Shown here piece by piece: positions 15,007-20,782 of a stretch of 20,782 bases of DNA; position 1 is the stretch's first letter, and the number at the start of each line of letters is the position of its first letter. Made by a program: the position numbers and the translations under genes. The stretch lies in NCBI GenBank assembly GCA_030673805.1, contig DAOVIH010000011.1, forward strand, positions 1-20,782. The letters are read 5' to 3'. Under the pieces are notes generated by a model, which was given only the letters and a program-made list of their open reading frames with translations, was not told the DNA's origin and did not search any database. The stretch is from Candidatus Bathyarchaeota archaeon (lineage in GTDB: Archaea; Thermoproteota; Bathyarchaeia; Bathyarchaeales; Bathycorpusculaceae).

Positions 15007-15471
15007 TCATTCGCCCTGGTATTTCCTTAGTTCCGGAAGTGTTTTAGCCAAGTCTCTCAGCAGCTCGCCAGAGAGTTCTTTTAGAAGCTTTCTACCTTTA
15101 GGAGACATTTTCCGTCCCTTGGTCGTAACCGTCTGAATCAGACCAGCCGCTTCAAGTTGCTGAAGGATTTTTCTGATGTTGCTCCCTCCAGCCTTAACCG
15201 CGTGTTCTGGTTTGACACCGAAGTCTTTTCTACCACCATATTCACCTCTTAGCTTTTCCAAACCTATGGGACCGTGAACGTAGATTTTCCGTAGTAGGGA
15301 TGCACCACGAGTATACCACCAGTCTGGGTTTTGAGGTTGTTTTTGCACGTGGGACCCCGTTTTAACGAAGTCTGCCCAAGCGGGCGGTTGCACTTCCTCG
15401 ATGTTCTCTTTTAAATATTTAGCTACTTTTTCGATGAATTGAAAAGCTGGAACGTCATAAGGAGCCGTCAA
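15007..15471 (-). CDS. rps19e: Ribosomal protein eS19
   Basis: Small-subunit head protein of 154 residues. The winged-helix fold signatures are clear: PPAWADFVKTGSHVQKQPQN, WWYTRGASLLRKIYV, GPIGLEKLRGEYGGRK and the C-terminal GRKMSPKGRKLL. The start is TTG 15471; ATTG follows an AAGGA about 11 nt upstream. It is the first gene of the eS19-PDCD5-eL39-eL31-eIF6-eL20-prefoldin-FtsY transcription unit, preceded by its own TATA box and a terminator for the upstream pair. Confidence 0.96.
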   Translation of the reverse strand: MTAPYDVPAFQFIEKVAKYLKENIEEVQPPAWADFVKTGSHVQKQPQNPDWWYTRGASLLRKIYVHGPIGLEKLRGEYGGRKDFGVKPEHAVKAGGSNIRKILQQLEAAGLIQTVTTKGRKMSPKGRKLLKELSGELLRDLAKTLPELRKYQGE

Positions 15472-15517
15472 TATTTTCTATTCCTTTCAGATTTCCTGCA
15501 CTACAATCATGACGACT

Positions 15518-15529
15518 AATATAAATATT
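15518..15529 (-). promoter_or_regulatory. Promoter of the eS19-ftsY operon
   Basis: AATATTTATATTA-type box on the minus strand, about 50 nt before TTG 15471. It predicts a leader of roughly 25 nt containing the ribosome binding site. Confidence 0.6.
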
Positions 15530-15624
15530 CTCTGGCAATGAACAGTAACCGTTCTTTGTCTGAACCCGATTCATAGCGTTGTGTTCTCCGGAGCTAAACA
15601 CAAATAAAAGTGGGTGGGCAACGG

Positions 15625-15637
15625 AAAAAAAGAAAAA
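15625..15637 (-). terminator. Poly-T terminator after the rnp4-yhbY pair
   Basis: The minus strand reads TTTTTCTTTTTTT about 20-30 nt after the YhbY stop. Together with the TATA box at 15518-15529 it explains the 183-bp gap between YhbY and eS19. Confidence 0.5.
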
Positions 15638-15654
15638 GCTAAACCATAGCAGCT

Positions 15655-15930
15655 TCAATTCTTGTGACGTCTGTAGAGCATGAAGATGTGGCCTCTAACT
15701 TCAACAAGGATTGCATTGGTCTGTTCAGCTACTCTTGCAGCAATAGTTTTTGCATTGTCTTGCTGCATTGCACTGGTTAAGATTCTGATTTTTAGCATCT
15801 TCTTCTGCTCCAATTGCTTGTCTATCTCAGCTAGCACTTGAGTAGTTAGTCCGACCTTGCCAATGTGAACTGCTGGCGACTCATCTTTTAGTCTATAGCG
15901 AACATGGCTCTTCAGTCGATTGGGTCTCAA
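15655..15930 (-). CDS. YhbY/CRM-domain RNA-binding protein
   Basis: Single CRM (chloroplast RNA splicing and ribosome maturation) domain of 91 residues, related to bacterial YhbY, which associates with pre-50S particles. Visible features are HVRYRLKDESPAVHIGKVGLT (with the Gly-x-x-Gly loop), then AARVAEQTNAILVEVRGHIFMLYRR. The start is TTG 15930, overlapping the previous TGA as TTGA, with GGTGA 7 nt upstream, so coupling to rnp4 is likely. Confidence 0.9.
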   Translation of the reverse strand: MRPNRLKSHVRYRLKDESPAVHIGKVGLTTQVLAEIDKQLEQKKMLKIRILTSAMQQDNAKTIAARVAEQTNAILVEVRGHIFMLYRRHKN

Positions 15931-16244
15931 GCATTTATCACCTTCTTTCTAAGAGGAATGCGGGTTTGGTGCCCACAACCTAAGCACGTAATCAGTATGT
16001 GAGGTTCCCTTTTTTGTTTTATCCTCACACGACAGTTGTCTCCCTGCATTAATAATGTGTTGCAGTGCTTGCAACTTTGCCGATTGAATTCAGCGGGTAG
16101 GCGTATTCTGGTAGCCATGGCTACTTTTCTTGCGTTGGCTATGTAGCGCTGGGCTAGTTGAGGTTTCTCTTTGAAGGTTTTCTTAGCCTGCTGAAAAAGG
16201 ATTGGAATCCTTTCTTTTGCGATCTTTCTTGTTACAGATTTCAC
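15927..16244 (-). CDS. rnp4: RNase P protein component 4 (Rpp21/Rpr2)
   Basis: Zinc-ribbon subunit of archaeal RNase P, which trims tRNA 5' leaders together with Rpp29. The 105-residue protein has two N-terminal helices (AKERIPILFQQAKKTF, then QLAQRYIANARKVAMATRIRLP). A zinc ribbon follows with Cys58, Cys61, Cys87 and Cys90 (SCKHC and CLGCG), separated by a basic strand. GTG 16244 is the only early start. A TATA-like GATAAAAAC lies about 30-35 nt upstream, near 16272-16280. Confidence 0.93.
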   Translation of the reverse strand: MKSVTRKIAKERIPILFQQAKKTFKEKPQLAQRYIANARKVAMATRIRLPAEFNRQSCKHCNTLLMQGDNCRVRIKQKREPHILITCLGCGHQTRIPLRKKVINA

Positions 16245-16446
16245 TTTTAGTAGATCACTCCAAGAGAGTCTTTGTTTTTATCCTCTTTCTGGATTTGGAA
16301 TGTGAATGAAATGGGGGTCATCGTTCATATTTCTTTTGTATTTTTAAAGGATTTCCTTCTTTCAGATTGCTAATTAGGTGATGTAATATTCTCTTTCGGG
16401 TGGAATTGGATTTCGGAGAGTCGATTTGTAATTAACTAAACGCAAT
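16245..16446. other. Divergent spacer between rnp4 and the KaiC-like gene
   Basis: Holds the rnp4 TATA-like element near 16272-16280. No tRNA, box C/D pattern or repeat was recognised. The promoter for the rightward gene is unclear; AT-rich TTGTAATTAAC near 16427-16436 is the only candidate. Confidence 0.45.
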
Positions 16447-16503
16447 ATGGACAAAGAGTTGCTGGAGAAAGAGTTAAGGAGAAGCGCGAGAATGTATCGT
16501 TGA
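16447..16503 (+). other. Upstream mini-ORF, in frame with the KaiC-like gene and ending in TGA
   Basis: ATG at 16447 encodes MDKELLEKELRRSARMYR, then TGA, directly followed by the GTG start of the KaiC-like gene in the same frame. It may be a leader peptide coupled to the downstream start, an N-terminal extension cut by a nonsense change, or chance. Confidence 0.3.
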
Positions 16504-17247
16504 GTGTCTATTTTGATGAAAAGAGTTACCACTGGGATCTCGGGTTTGGACGAGATGTTGGGAGGGGGGTTTCTTTCAAACAGAATTGTTCTGATCCGCG
16601 GAGGGCCTGGCACAGGAAAGACTGTATTTTCTTTGCAGTTTGTTGTGAAGGGAGCGGAAAAGGGAGAGAAAGGAATTTACATTACTTTGGAGGAACCATT
16701 GGATTTGGTGAGAAAATCCATGGCGTCTCTGGGATTTGACCTGAAAGACTTTGAGGAAAAGAATCTACTTAAGCTTATTGATGGAAGCCAAATGGTTTAC
16801 AATAAAACAGGTTCTGAACAGAGAAGAAGTTATGGCGGTCCAAAATCAACAATGGCTCATGTGGCTAACCAGATAAAGTATGAAGTTGAAAACTTTGGCG
16901 CAAAAAGACTGGTTGTTGATCCCATAACGAGCGCCATTATTCAACAGCGGTTTCCAACCGACAAGAGACTGGAGATTCTTGAATTGGTCAAGGTTTTAAG
17001 AAAACTGCCGTGCACTTCTGTTATTACTTCAGAGTCAGCGGCCCATTCCGAAGGAGGAGAGTTTTTCGTAGAGGAATACCTAGCGGATGGCTCCATAGTT
17101 CTTAGCAAAGCTTTGCGAGATTTCGTAGTTTTTAAGACGTTACGAGTTGAGAAGATGAGGGGAACTGGACATGACGACCAGCCACGCAAATACGAAATAA
17201 CTGAGAAGGGGTTTGTTGTGTATAACACAGAACCAGTTACAGTTTGA
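16504..17247 (+). CDS. KaiC-like RecA-superfamily ATPase (single domain)
   Basis: Single KaiC domain of 247 residues, belonging to the broad archaeal COG0467 group of predicted signal-transduction ATPases. The N-terminus has TTGISGLDEMLGGGF, then Walker A GGPGTGKT (33-40). Paired Glu residues (TLEEP, 63-64) lie where KaiC has its catalytic glutamates, and Walker B is RLVVDP with Asp139. The C-terminal part ends in basic and beta segments (KMRGTGHDDQPRKYEI) also seen in archaeal members. GTG 16504 and ATG 16516 are both possible starts. No obvious partner lies beside it, so the pathway is unknown. Confidence 0.85.
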   Translation: MSILMKRVTTGISGLDEMLGGGFLSNRIVLIRGGPGTGKTVFSLQFVVKGAEKGEKGIYITLEEPLDLVRKSMASLGFDLKDFEEKNLLKLIDGSQMVYNKTGSEQRRSYGGPKSTMAHVANQIKYEVENFGAKRLVVDPITSAIIQQRFPTDKRLEILELVKVLRKLPCTSVITSESAAHSEGGEFFVEEYLADGSIVLSKALRDFVVFKTLRVEKMRGTGHDDQPRKYEITEKGFVVYNTEPVTV

Positions 17248-17428
17248 TTATTTCGTCGACTATGTTTGCAAAGAGAGAAACAACGGATTTATTGCTGTGC
17301 ATTTCTGGAATGAAAAAAGCGTATAAATCAAGTCCGCTTTCTCTTAATGCTCCCATTTTGCCTAGCAGCATTTTAAGGACAAGTTTTGCAATTGAAGGTA
17401 TGTTTACTATTCTTAGAATTAATCCCAT
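17237..17428 (-). CDS. Doubtful small hypothetical ORF
   Basis: 63-residue frame with ATG 17428, overlapping the KaiC-like stop by 11 bp on the opposite strand. The product is moderately hydrophobic at its N-terminus (MGLILRIVNIPSIAKLVLKM), with a plausible residue mix, but I recognise no family and no firm promoter. The frame on the other strand is equally open, so this may not be a gene. Confidence 0.2.
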   Translation of the reverse strand: MGLILRIVNIPSIAKLVLKMLLGKMGALRESGLDLYAFFIPEMHSNKSVVSLFANIVDEIIKL

Positions 17429-17763
17429 TCTCGCTCAAGTCTTGTTTGTCGTTTATGTGTAAAAATCTTTCTCTATCATAATTTTGGGCTTCCAAAAATA
17501 AAATCTCTGAAACAGCTTTTTGTCTGGGGAGTGGTTTAGGGACTGAAATGAGCAGCGTGGAAGGAGAGAGTTCCATCATCTTGTTATCACAATTGCCAAG
17601 AATTGGGCGAAAGTTGTTGTCAATCTTGAAGAATTGTTAAATAACTATTCGTGGGGATTTCTTTAGGTACAGAAGTAATTGTGAATGGAGGAGAGAATCA
17701 GAGTCGATTCTTCAACCCAAGTTCATCACGAAGTGTAGTTGCATTTGAAGAGGAATTTAAGAA
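17429..17763. other. Non-coding or unrecognised interval before the serine protease gene
   Basis: Several short frames exist on both strands, but none looks like a protein family. A TTAAATAAC near 17637-17645 could be a TATA box for the protease, giving a leader of about 100 nt. No repeats or RNA folds were recognised. Confidence 0.4.
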
Positions 17764-18705
17764 TTGGAGACAACTGATAAGCCTAAGGGAAAAAGGGTCC
17801 AAGTAGCTTTTGTAGTTGTGGTTCTAGTGGCTGGCTTGTTTGCGGGGGGGGTTATGGGCTATTTACTGGGTTACCTACCTGTCTTGGAAAGGATTAATGA
17901 GTTGGAAAGTCAACTTTCAACCCTACAACAACAAATCAACACCCTACAACAGACCCCAGACCCCCACCAAAACATAACAACAGAAATCAACAATCTACAA
18001 AGTCAACTTTCAACCCTACAACAACAAATCAACACCCTACAACAGACCCCAGACCCCCACCAAAACATAACTTACGTCCTTGGAGGAAATGTATCGCTTT
18101 CCCAGTTGTTCGAACAAGTTGTGGAGTCTGTGGTTGAGGTCCAGGGTTTGGTGAGGCAATATGATCTTTTCGGACGTCCATATTACGTGCGGGTTCAGGG
18201 TAGCGGATTCGTCTATAACTTCGAGGGACAGATGGTGATCCTTACCAACCATCACGTAGTAGATGAGGCCTCCGAGATTAATGTAACCTTCTCAAACGGA
18301 AACGGGTATGCAGCTTCAGTGTTGGAATCAAATCCCAATGCTGATTTTGCCATACTCCAAGCTGCTGCTCCATTAAACGAGTTTAAACCCTTGGAGATTA
18401 TCAGTTCAACAACTTTGAAGGTGGGGGACCCGGTTATAGTAGTTGGATCGCCTTATGGGCTGTCCGGATCAATGAGTGAGGGAATAATTAGCGCCTTAGA
18501 CCGAACAATAATCGCTGAAGACGTTATTATAGAAGAAGTCATCCAGACAACTGCACCTTTGAACCCCGGGAACTCTGGAGGTCCACTCCTAAACTATCAA
18601 GGGCAGGTTGTCGGCATAACTACAGCTATCGTCGAAGAGTCTCAAGGAATAGGATTTGCCATCTCTTCAGAAACTATACTGAACGAAATTGAGGAAGTAA
18701 GTTGA
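17764..18705 (+). CDS. Membrane-anchored HtrA/Deg-type serine protease without PDZ domain
   Basis: Predicted cell-surface trypsin-like protease (family S1C). Residues 12-38 form one transmembrane anchor. A Gln-rich coiled-coil stalk follows (about 40-100), made of two nearly identical 31-residue units. The protease domain has the triad His164 (TNHHVVD), Asp194 (NADFAIL) and Ser271 (GNSGGPL). The protein ends soon after the last strand, with no PDZ domain. Four N-glycosylation sequons lie on the predicted outside: Asn70, Asn101, Asn109 and Asn173. The start is TTG 17764, with GAGGA 9 nt upstream. Substrates cannot be inferred. Confidence 0.9.
   Translation: METTDKPKGKRVQVAFVVVVLVAGLFAGGVMGYLLGYLPVLERINELESQLSTLQQQINTLQQTPDPHQNITTEINNLQSQLSTLQQQINTLQQTPDPHQNITYVLGGNVSLSQLFEQVVESVVEVQGLVRQYDLFGRPYYVRVQGSGFVYNFEGQMVILTNHHVVDEASEINVTFSNGNGYAASVLESNPNADFAILQAAAPLNEFKPLEIISSTTLKVGDPVIVVGSPYGLSGSMSEGIISALDRTIIAEDVIIEEVIQTTAPLNPGNSGGPLLNYQGQVVGITTAIVEESQGIGFAISSETILNEIEEVS
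17906..18071 (+). repeat. Exact 73-bp direct repeat (93-bp period) inside the protease gene
   Basis: Positions 17906-17978 and 17999-18071 are identical by inspection. The period of 93 bp equals 31 codons and duplicates the coiled-coil unit with its PDPHQNIT sequon. Identity at all codon positions points to a recent duplication or ongoing conversion. Confidence 0.9.
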
Positions 18706-18869
18706 AACGAAAAAGATTTAGAGTTCCAAAGTGGGCTACTTTCTTCAATAATAATTTTTAATAGTTGAAAAAGTTCGTTTGTGGAATCCACGATTGATCT
18801 GACAAAGCAGTAAACTACAGCTTTTCCGTTTTACTGTGTATGCTAAAATCGATTTCACTCTATGATTAA

Positions 18870-19232
18870 TCAACGATCTAACTTGAAATTCTCTTTTAAA
18901 AACCCTTTCCATAACTTCCAAAGCAAATCTGGAGGCACCCGTGGCTGGGCCACCCCCCGAATTCGATTCCCACTTCAACGGCCTCAAGAACTTTCCCTTA
19001 GAGAGGCTTCTGCATCGGCAGCCTGAGTAATATGCCATTCCATGCAAGATTCACAGTTAGTTGCAACCGATATTCCAACAGCGATCAGTTCTTTGTGTTT
19101 CTTAATTAAGGCGCCGTCGGGAAAAACAACTTTTTCCATTTCTAGGAACCTTTCGTAAACCTTTGATTGCAGGGATAAAAGTCTAGAATGGGCTAGTTTT
19201 CTTCTTCTCTTAATTTCTTCAATCTTATCCAT
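18870..19232 (-). pseudogene. AhpD-like carboxymuconolactone decarboxylase family gene, frameshifted
   Basis: Frame 1 from ATG 19232 reads a normal CMD/AhpD start, with HKELIAVGISVATNCESCMEWHI including the redox CxxC and following His, and then stops at 18984. The family continues in a second frame (VLEAVEVGIEF) and then a third (GGGPATGASRFALEVMERV). Each switch falls in a homopolymer: AAA at 18994-18992 and six G at 18958-18953 (minus strand). Removing one base from each restores a family-length protein. Removing one T from the run at 18902-18898 would also restore a short natural-looking end at 18870. AhpD-like proteins reduce peroxides or serve as thiol oxidoreductases. The gene is either decaying or carries sequencing errors. 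Confidence 0.75.
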
Positions 19233-19382
19233 AGAAACATAACATCCAAATGACGATTCAGTCTAATTAACAGGATTTCGCAAGTTAAACTTGATTAGAA
19301 CTAGAAGGATTTTTGCTTTTTGGTATCAAGTATGACGCATAATACCTTTCCTGAGGCAGAAAATGCTTACTCGATGTCTGGG

Positions 19383-20782
19383 TTATCCTTTCTTTGCAGA
19401 GCAATTACCCTTTCCTCTACTATGTGTAGCATAGTAGGCCTGAGCGAAAAAGGGATTCTTCTTTGCTATTTTGTCATATTCCCATGGAGGTGCTTCGCAA
19501 TCAGGACACCAGTGTCCACCCTTAAGAATTAGATTTGGGCTGCCTTTGAAGACGTGGTCAAAAGCACATTTCCATTTTAGTTTTGATGCCATATCAACAA
19601 AGCTTTCAGAGAGACATTTCCCACCTCTAAAGGAAGCGGCCTTCCTCATATCTCCTATCGTCAGTTTGTTTTCAGGTTTTTTTTCGTCATAACCGTGGTC
19701 CAAGAGGTAGGCTTCAGCCCTGAAATCGGACATGTCTAATCCCCAGTCAGGTATGGCTGCCCATTTCTTCTTCGAACCGAAAAAAGCCTCTATTCTGCCT
19801 TCATTATTGGACTTGATCCAGTATAGTGGACCGCTTTTAGCATTAGCCATCCTTTTCATAATTCTTTTTATCATAAATGACGGAACGATCCTTGCAAAAT
19901 GTAGGTAAAAAGGATTTTTATCCTTGACTTGTTGATAATGGTCCTTGAGGATGTGCCGCCAGTGATGAAGGTAGCCATTCAGGATTTGAGCGTCTTCAAA
20001 CCATCCACCATGGAAGTTCTTTAGACAGAACCAATTTCGATCCATTATTTTCCTGTAGTCGCCCATCTTAAGCAACTTTACCATTGTCTCTAGATACTCC
20101 AAGTAGATGAATCTGCATAAGGGACCTCCGCTCATGTTGTATATTTTGCACCAGAAATCTTCTGGAGTGTCTATACATTGGACAAGTCCAAATCCAGCAT
20201 CTTCGTTTGTGATGAGTTCTATGTGTTGATCTATTGGCTGGTGATACATTATGGGGTCAAACAAAGAGAGTGCATTTGGAATTGCTATGTAAGTCTGCCG
20301 GATTGAAACCCAGTGTTTCAGACCTGAGTCTATGACCGTTCGCTCTGCTGCTATTTTCGTAGTTGCATAGAAGTCGTAGACACTTGGCATTAATGGGTCC
20401 CCCGCCCTTATTCTGTAAATGGGCGAAAGTCTGTCTCCGTATTCAGCTACTGAGCCTATGTAAACAAGTTTTGTGTTGTCACCGTTGTTTGGCTGTTTTT
20501 TTATAGCGGCTATTATGTTTCTTGTTCCGTCCAAGTTTACTTCTTTAGCAGTTTTAGGATTGTGATCTGCAGCTGGGGAGATCAGGGCAGCGGGATGCAA
20601 CACGTAGCTGCACCCATCTACAGCTTTTTTCACATCTTCTTGATTGGTTAGATCTCCCCAGACGACTTTTAGTCCGTCGTATTCGACAGTGTTTTTTTGA
20701 ATGGAAACTGCGTTTTTGTAGCTCAGATACTTTGAAAAGTGTTTCCTGTTCTTCTTTGAAGGTCTAAGCAACAAGACAATGC
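19383..20782 (-). CDS. NAD-dependent epimerase/dehydratase with C-terminal Cys-rich zinc-type module (N-terminus cut by window edge)
   Basis: The frame is open through the right edge; the visible start IVLLLRPSKKNRK is the second strand of a Rossmann fold, so about 25-35 residues with the GxxGxxG loop are missing. Extended SDR features are present: GDLTNQEDV, the YIGSVAEYG Ser, and the catalytic YATTK (counting from TTG 20774, Tyr136 and Lys140). After about residue 330 a different region begins. It ends in a module with Cys387 (GGKCLS), Cys403 and His407 (KWKCAFDH), and Cys423/Cys426 (WCPDC). This resembles zinc-binding repeats more often seen in nucleic-acid-associated proteins. The substrate is probably a nucleotide sugar, but the C-terminal role is unknown. 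Confidence 0.82.
   Translation of the reverse strand, partial: IVLLLRPSKKNRKHFSKYLSYKNAVSIQKNTVEYDGLKVVWGDLTNQEDVKKAVDGCSYVLHPAALISPAADHNPKTAKEVNLDGTRNIIAAIKKQPNNGDNTKLVYIGSVAEYGDRLSPIYRIRAGDPLMPSVYDFYATTKIAAERTVIDSGLKHWVSIRQTYIAIPNALSLFDPIMYHQPIDQHIELITNEDAGFGLVQCIDTPEDFWCKIYNMSGGPLCRFIYLEYLETMVKLLKMGDYRKIMDRNWFCLKNFHGGWFEDAQILNGYLHHWRHILKDHYQQVKDKNPFYLHFARIVPSFMIKRIMKRMANAKSGPLYWIKSNNEGRIEAFFGSKKKWAAIPDWGLDMSDFRAEAYLLDHGYDEKKPENKLTIGDMRKAASFRGGKCLSESFVDMASKLKWKCAFDHVFKGSPNLILKGGHWCPDCEAPPWEYDKIAKKNPFFAQAYYATHSRGKGNCSAKKG

Noticed and set aside
15455..15658. 67-codon minus frame filling the YhbY-eS19 gap, with TTGA overlap to YhbY
   Set aside because: The product is low-complexity (Phe run) with no family look, and the gap holds a poly-T terminator and a TATA box instead.
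17906..18071. Repeat considered as a CRISPR-like array
   Set aside because: Only two copies, in frame inside a protease gene, encoding a coiled-coil unit; no spacer structure.
18930..18990. tRNA-like look on the plus strand (TTCGATTCCC with GC-rich stretch)
   Set aside because: The T stem does not pair and no acceptor or anticodon arms fit; the sequence is explained by the AhpD-like gene on the other strand.

Overview
The window is archaeal. Its genes include archaeal/eukaryotic-type ribosomal proteins (P0/uL10, P1/L12, eS19, eL31, eL39, eL20/LX), eIF6, prefoldin alpha, a PDCD5-like protein, RNase P subunit Rpp21, archaeal Spt5, SecE and D-aminoacyl-tRNA deacylase. TATA-like boxes lie roughly 25-60 nt before the first genes of transcription units, and start codons are often TTG or GTG. 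The gene set and order suggest a TACK-type lineage such as Bathyarchaeia. That placement is inference; no rRNA is present to confirm it.

Left part (1-6295): a glycyl-tRNA synthetase running off the left edge (-); a myo-inositol-1-phosphate synthase (+) meeting a phosphoglucose/phosphomannose isomerase (-) tail to tail; a SPOUT RNA methyltransferase (+); and a multi-pass membrane protein with the two-aspartate signature of presenilin/signal-peptide-peptidase proteases (+).

Middle left (6326-9746, all -): the SecE - Spt5 - L11 - L1 - P0 operon. L12 (P1) follows but is separated by an unusual 362-bp gap holding a perfect palindrome, and it probably has its own promoter. P0 lacks the usual acidic tail.

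Centre (9873-11709): D-aminoacyl-tRNA deacylase (-), divergent from an ornithine-carbamoyltransferase-family enzyme whose substrate-side motifs are altered.

Right centre (11734-16244, all -): a compact translation and protein-targeting block in the order Rpp21, YhbY/CRM protein, (terminator and new promoter), eS19, PDCD5-like, eL39, eL31 with a long acidic N-terminal extension, eIF6, eL20/LX, prefoldin alpha, FtsY. Genes overlap or nearly touch. eL39 has a puzzling start (TTG overlapping the previous stop, or AUA).

Right end (16447-20782): a KaiC-like ATPase with an in-frame upstream mini-ORF, a 516-bp gap with no convincing gene, a membrane-anchored HtrA-type serine protease with a recent internal duplication, an AhpD-like gene broken by homopolymer frameshifts, and an NAD-dependent epimerase/dehydratase entering from the right edge with a C-terminal Cys-rich zinc-binding-like module.

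Most of the window is conserved housekeeping. I see no CRISPR array, insertion sequence, tRNA or rRNA gene, and no clear new defence or mobile system. The most interesting items are individual departures from family norms: the epimerase fusion, the carbamoyltransferase motifs, the eL39 start, the eL31 extension, the tail-less P0 with detached L12, and the frameshifted AhpD-like gene.
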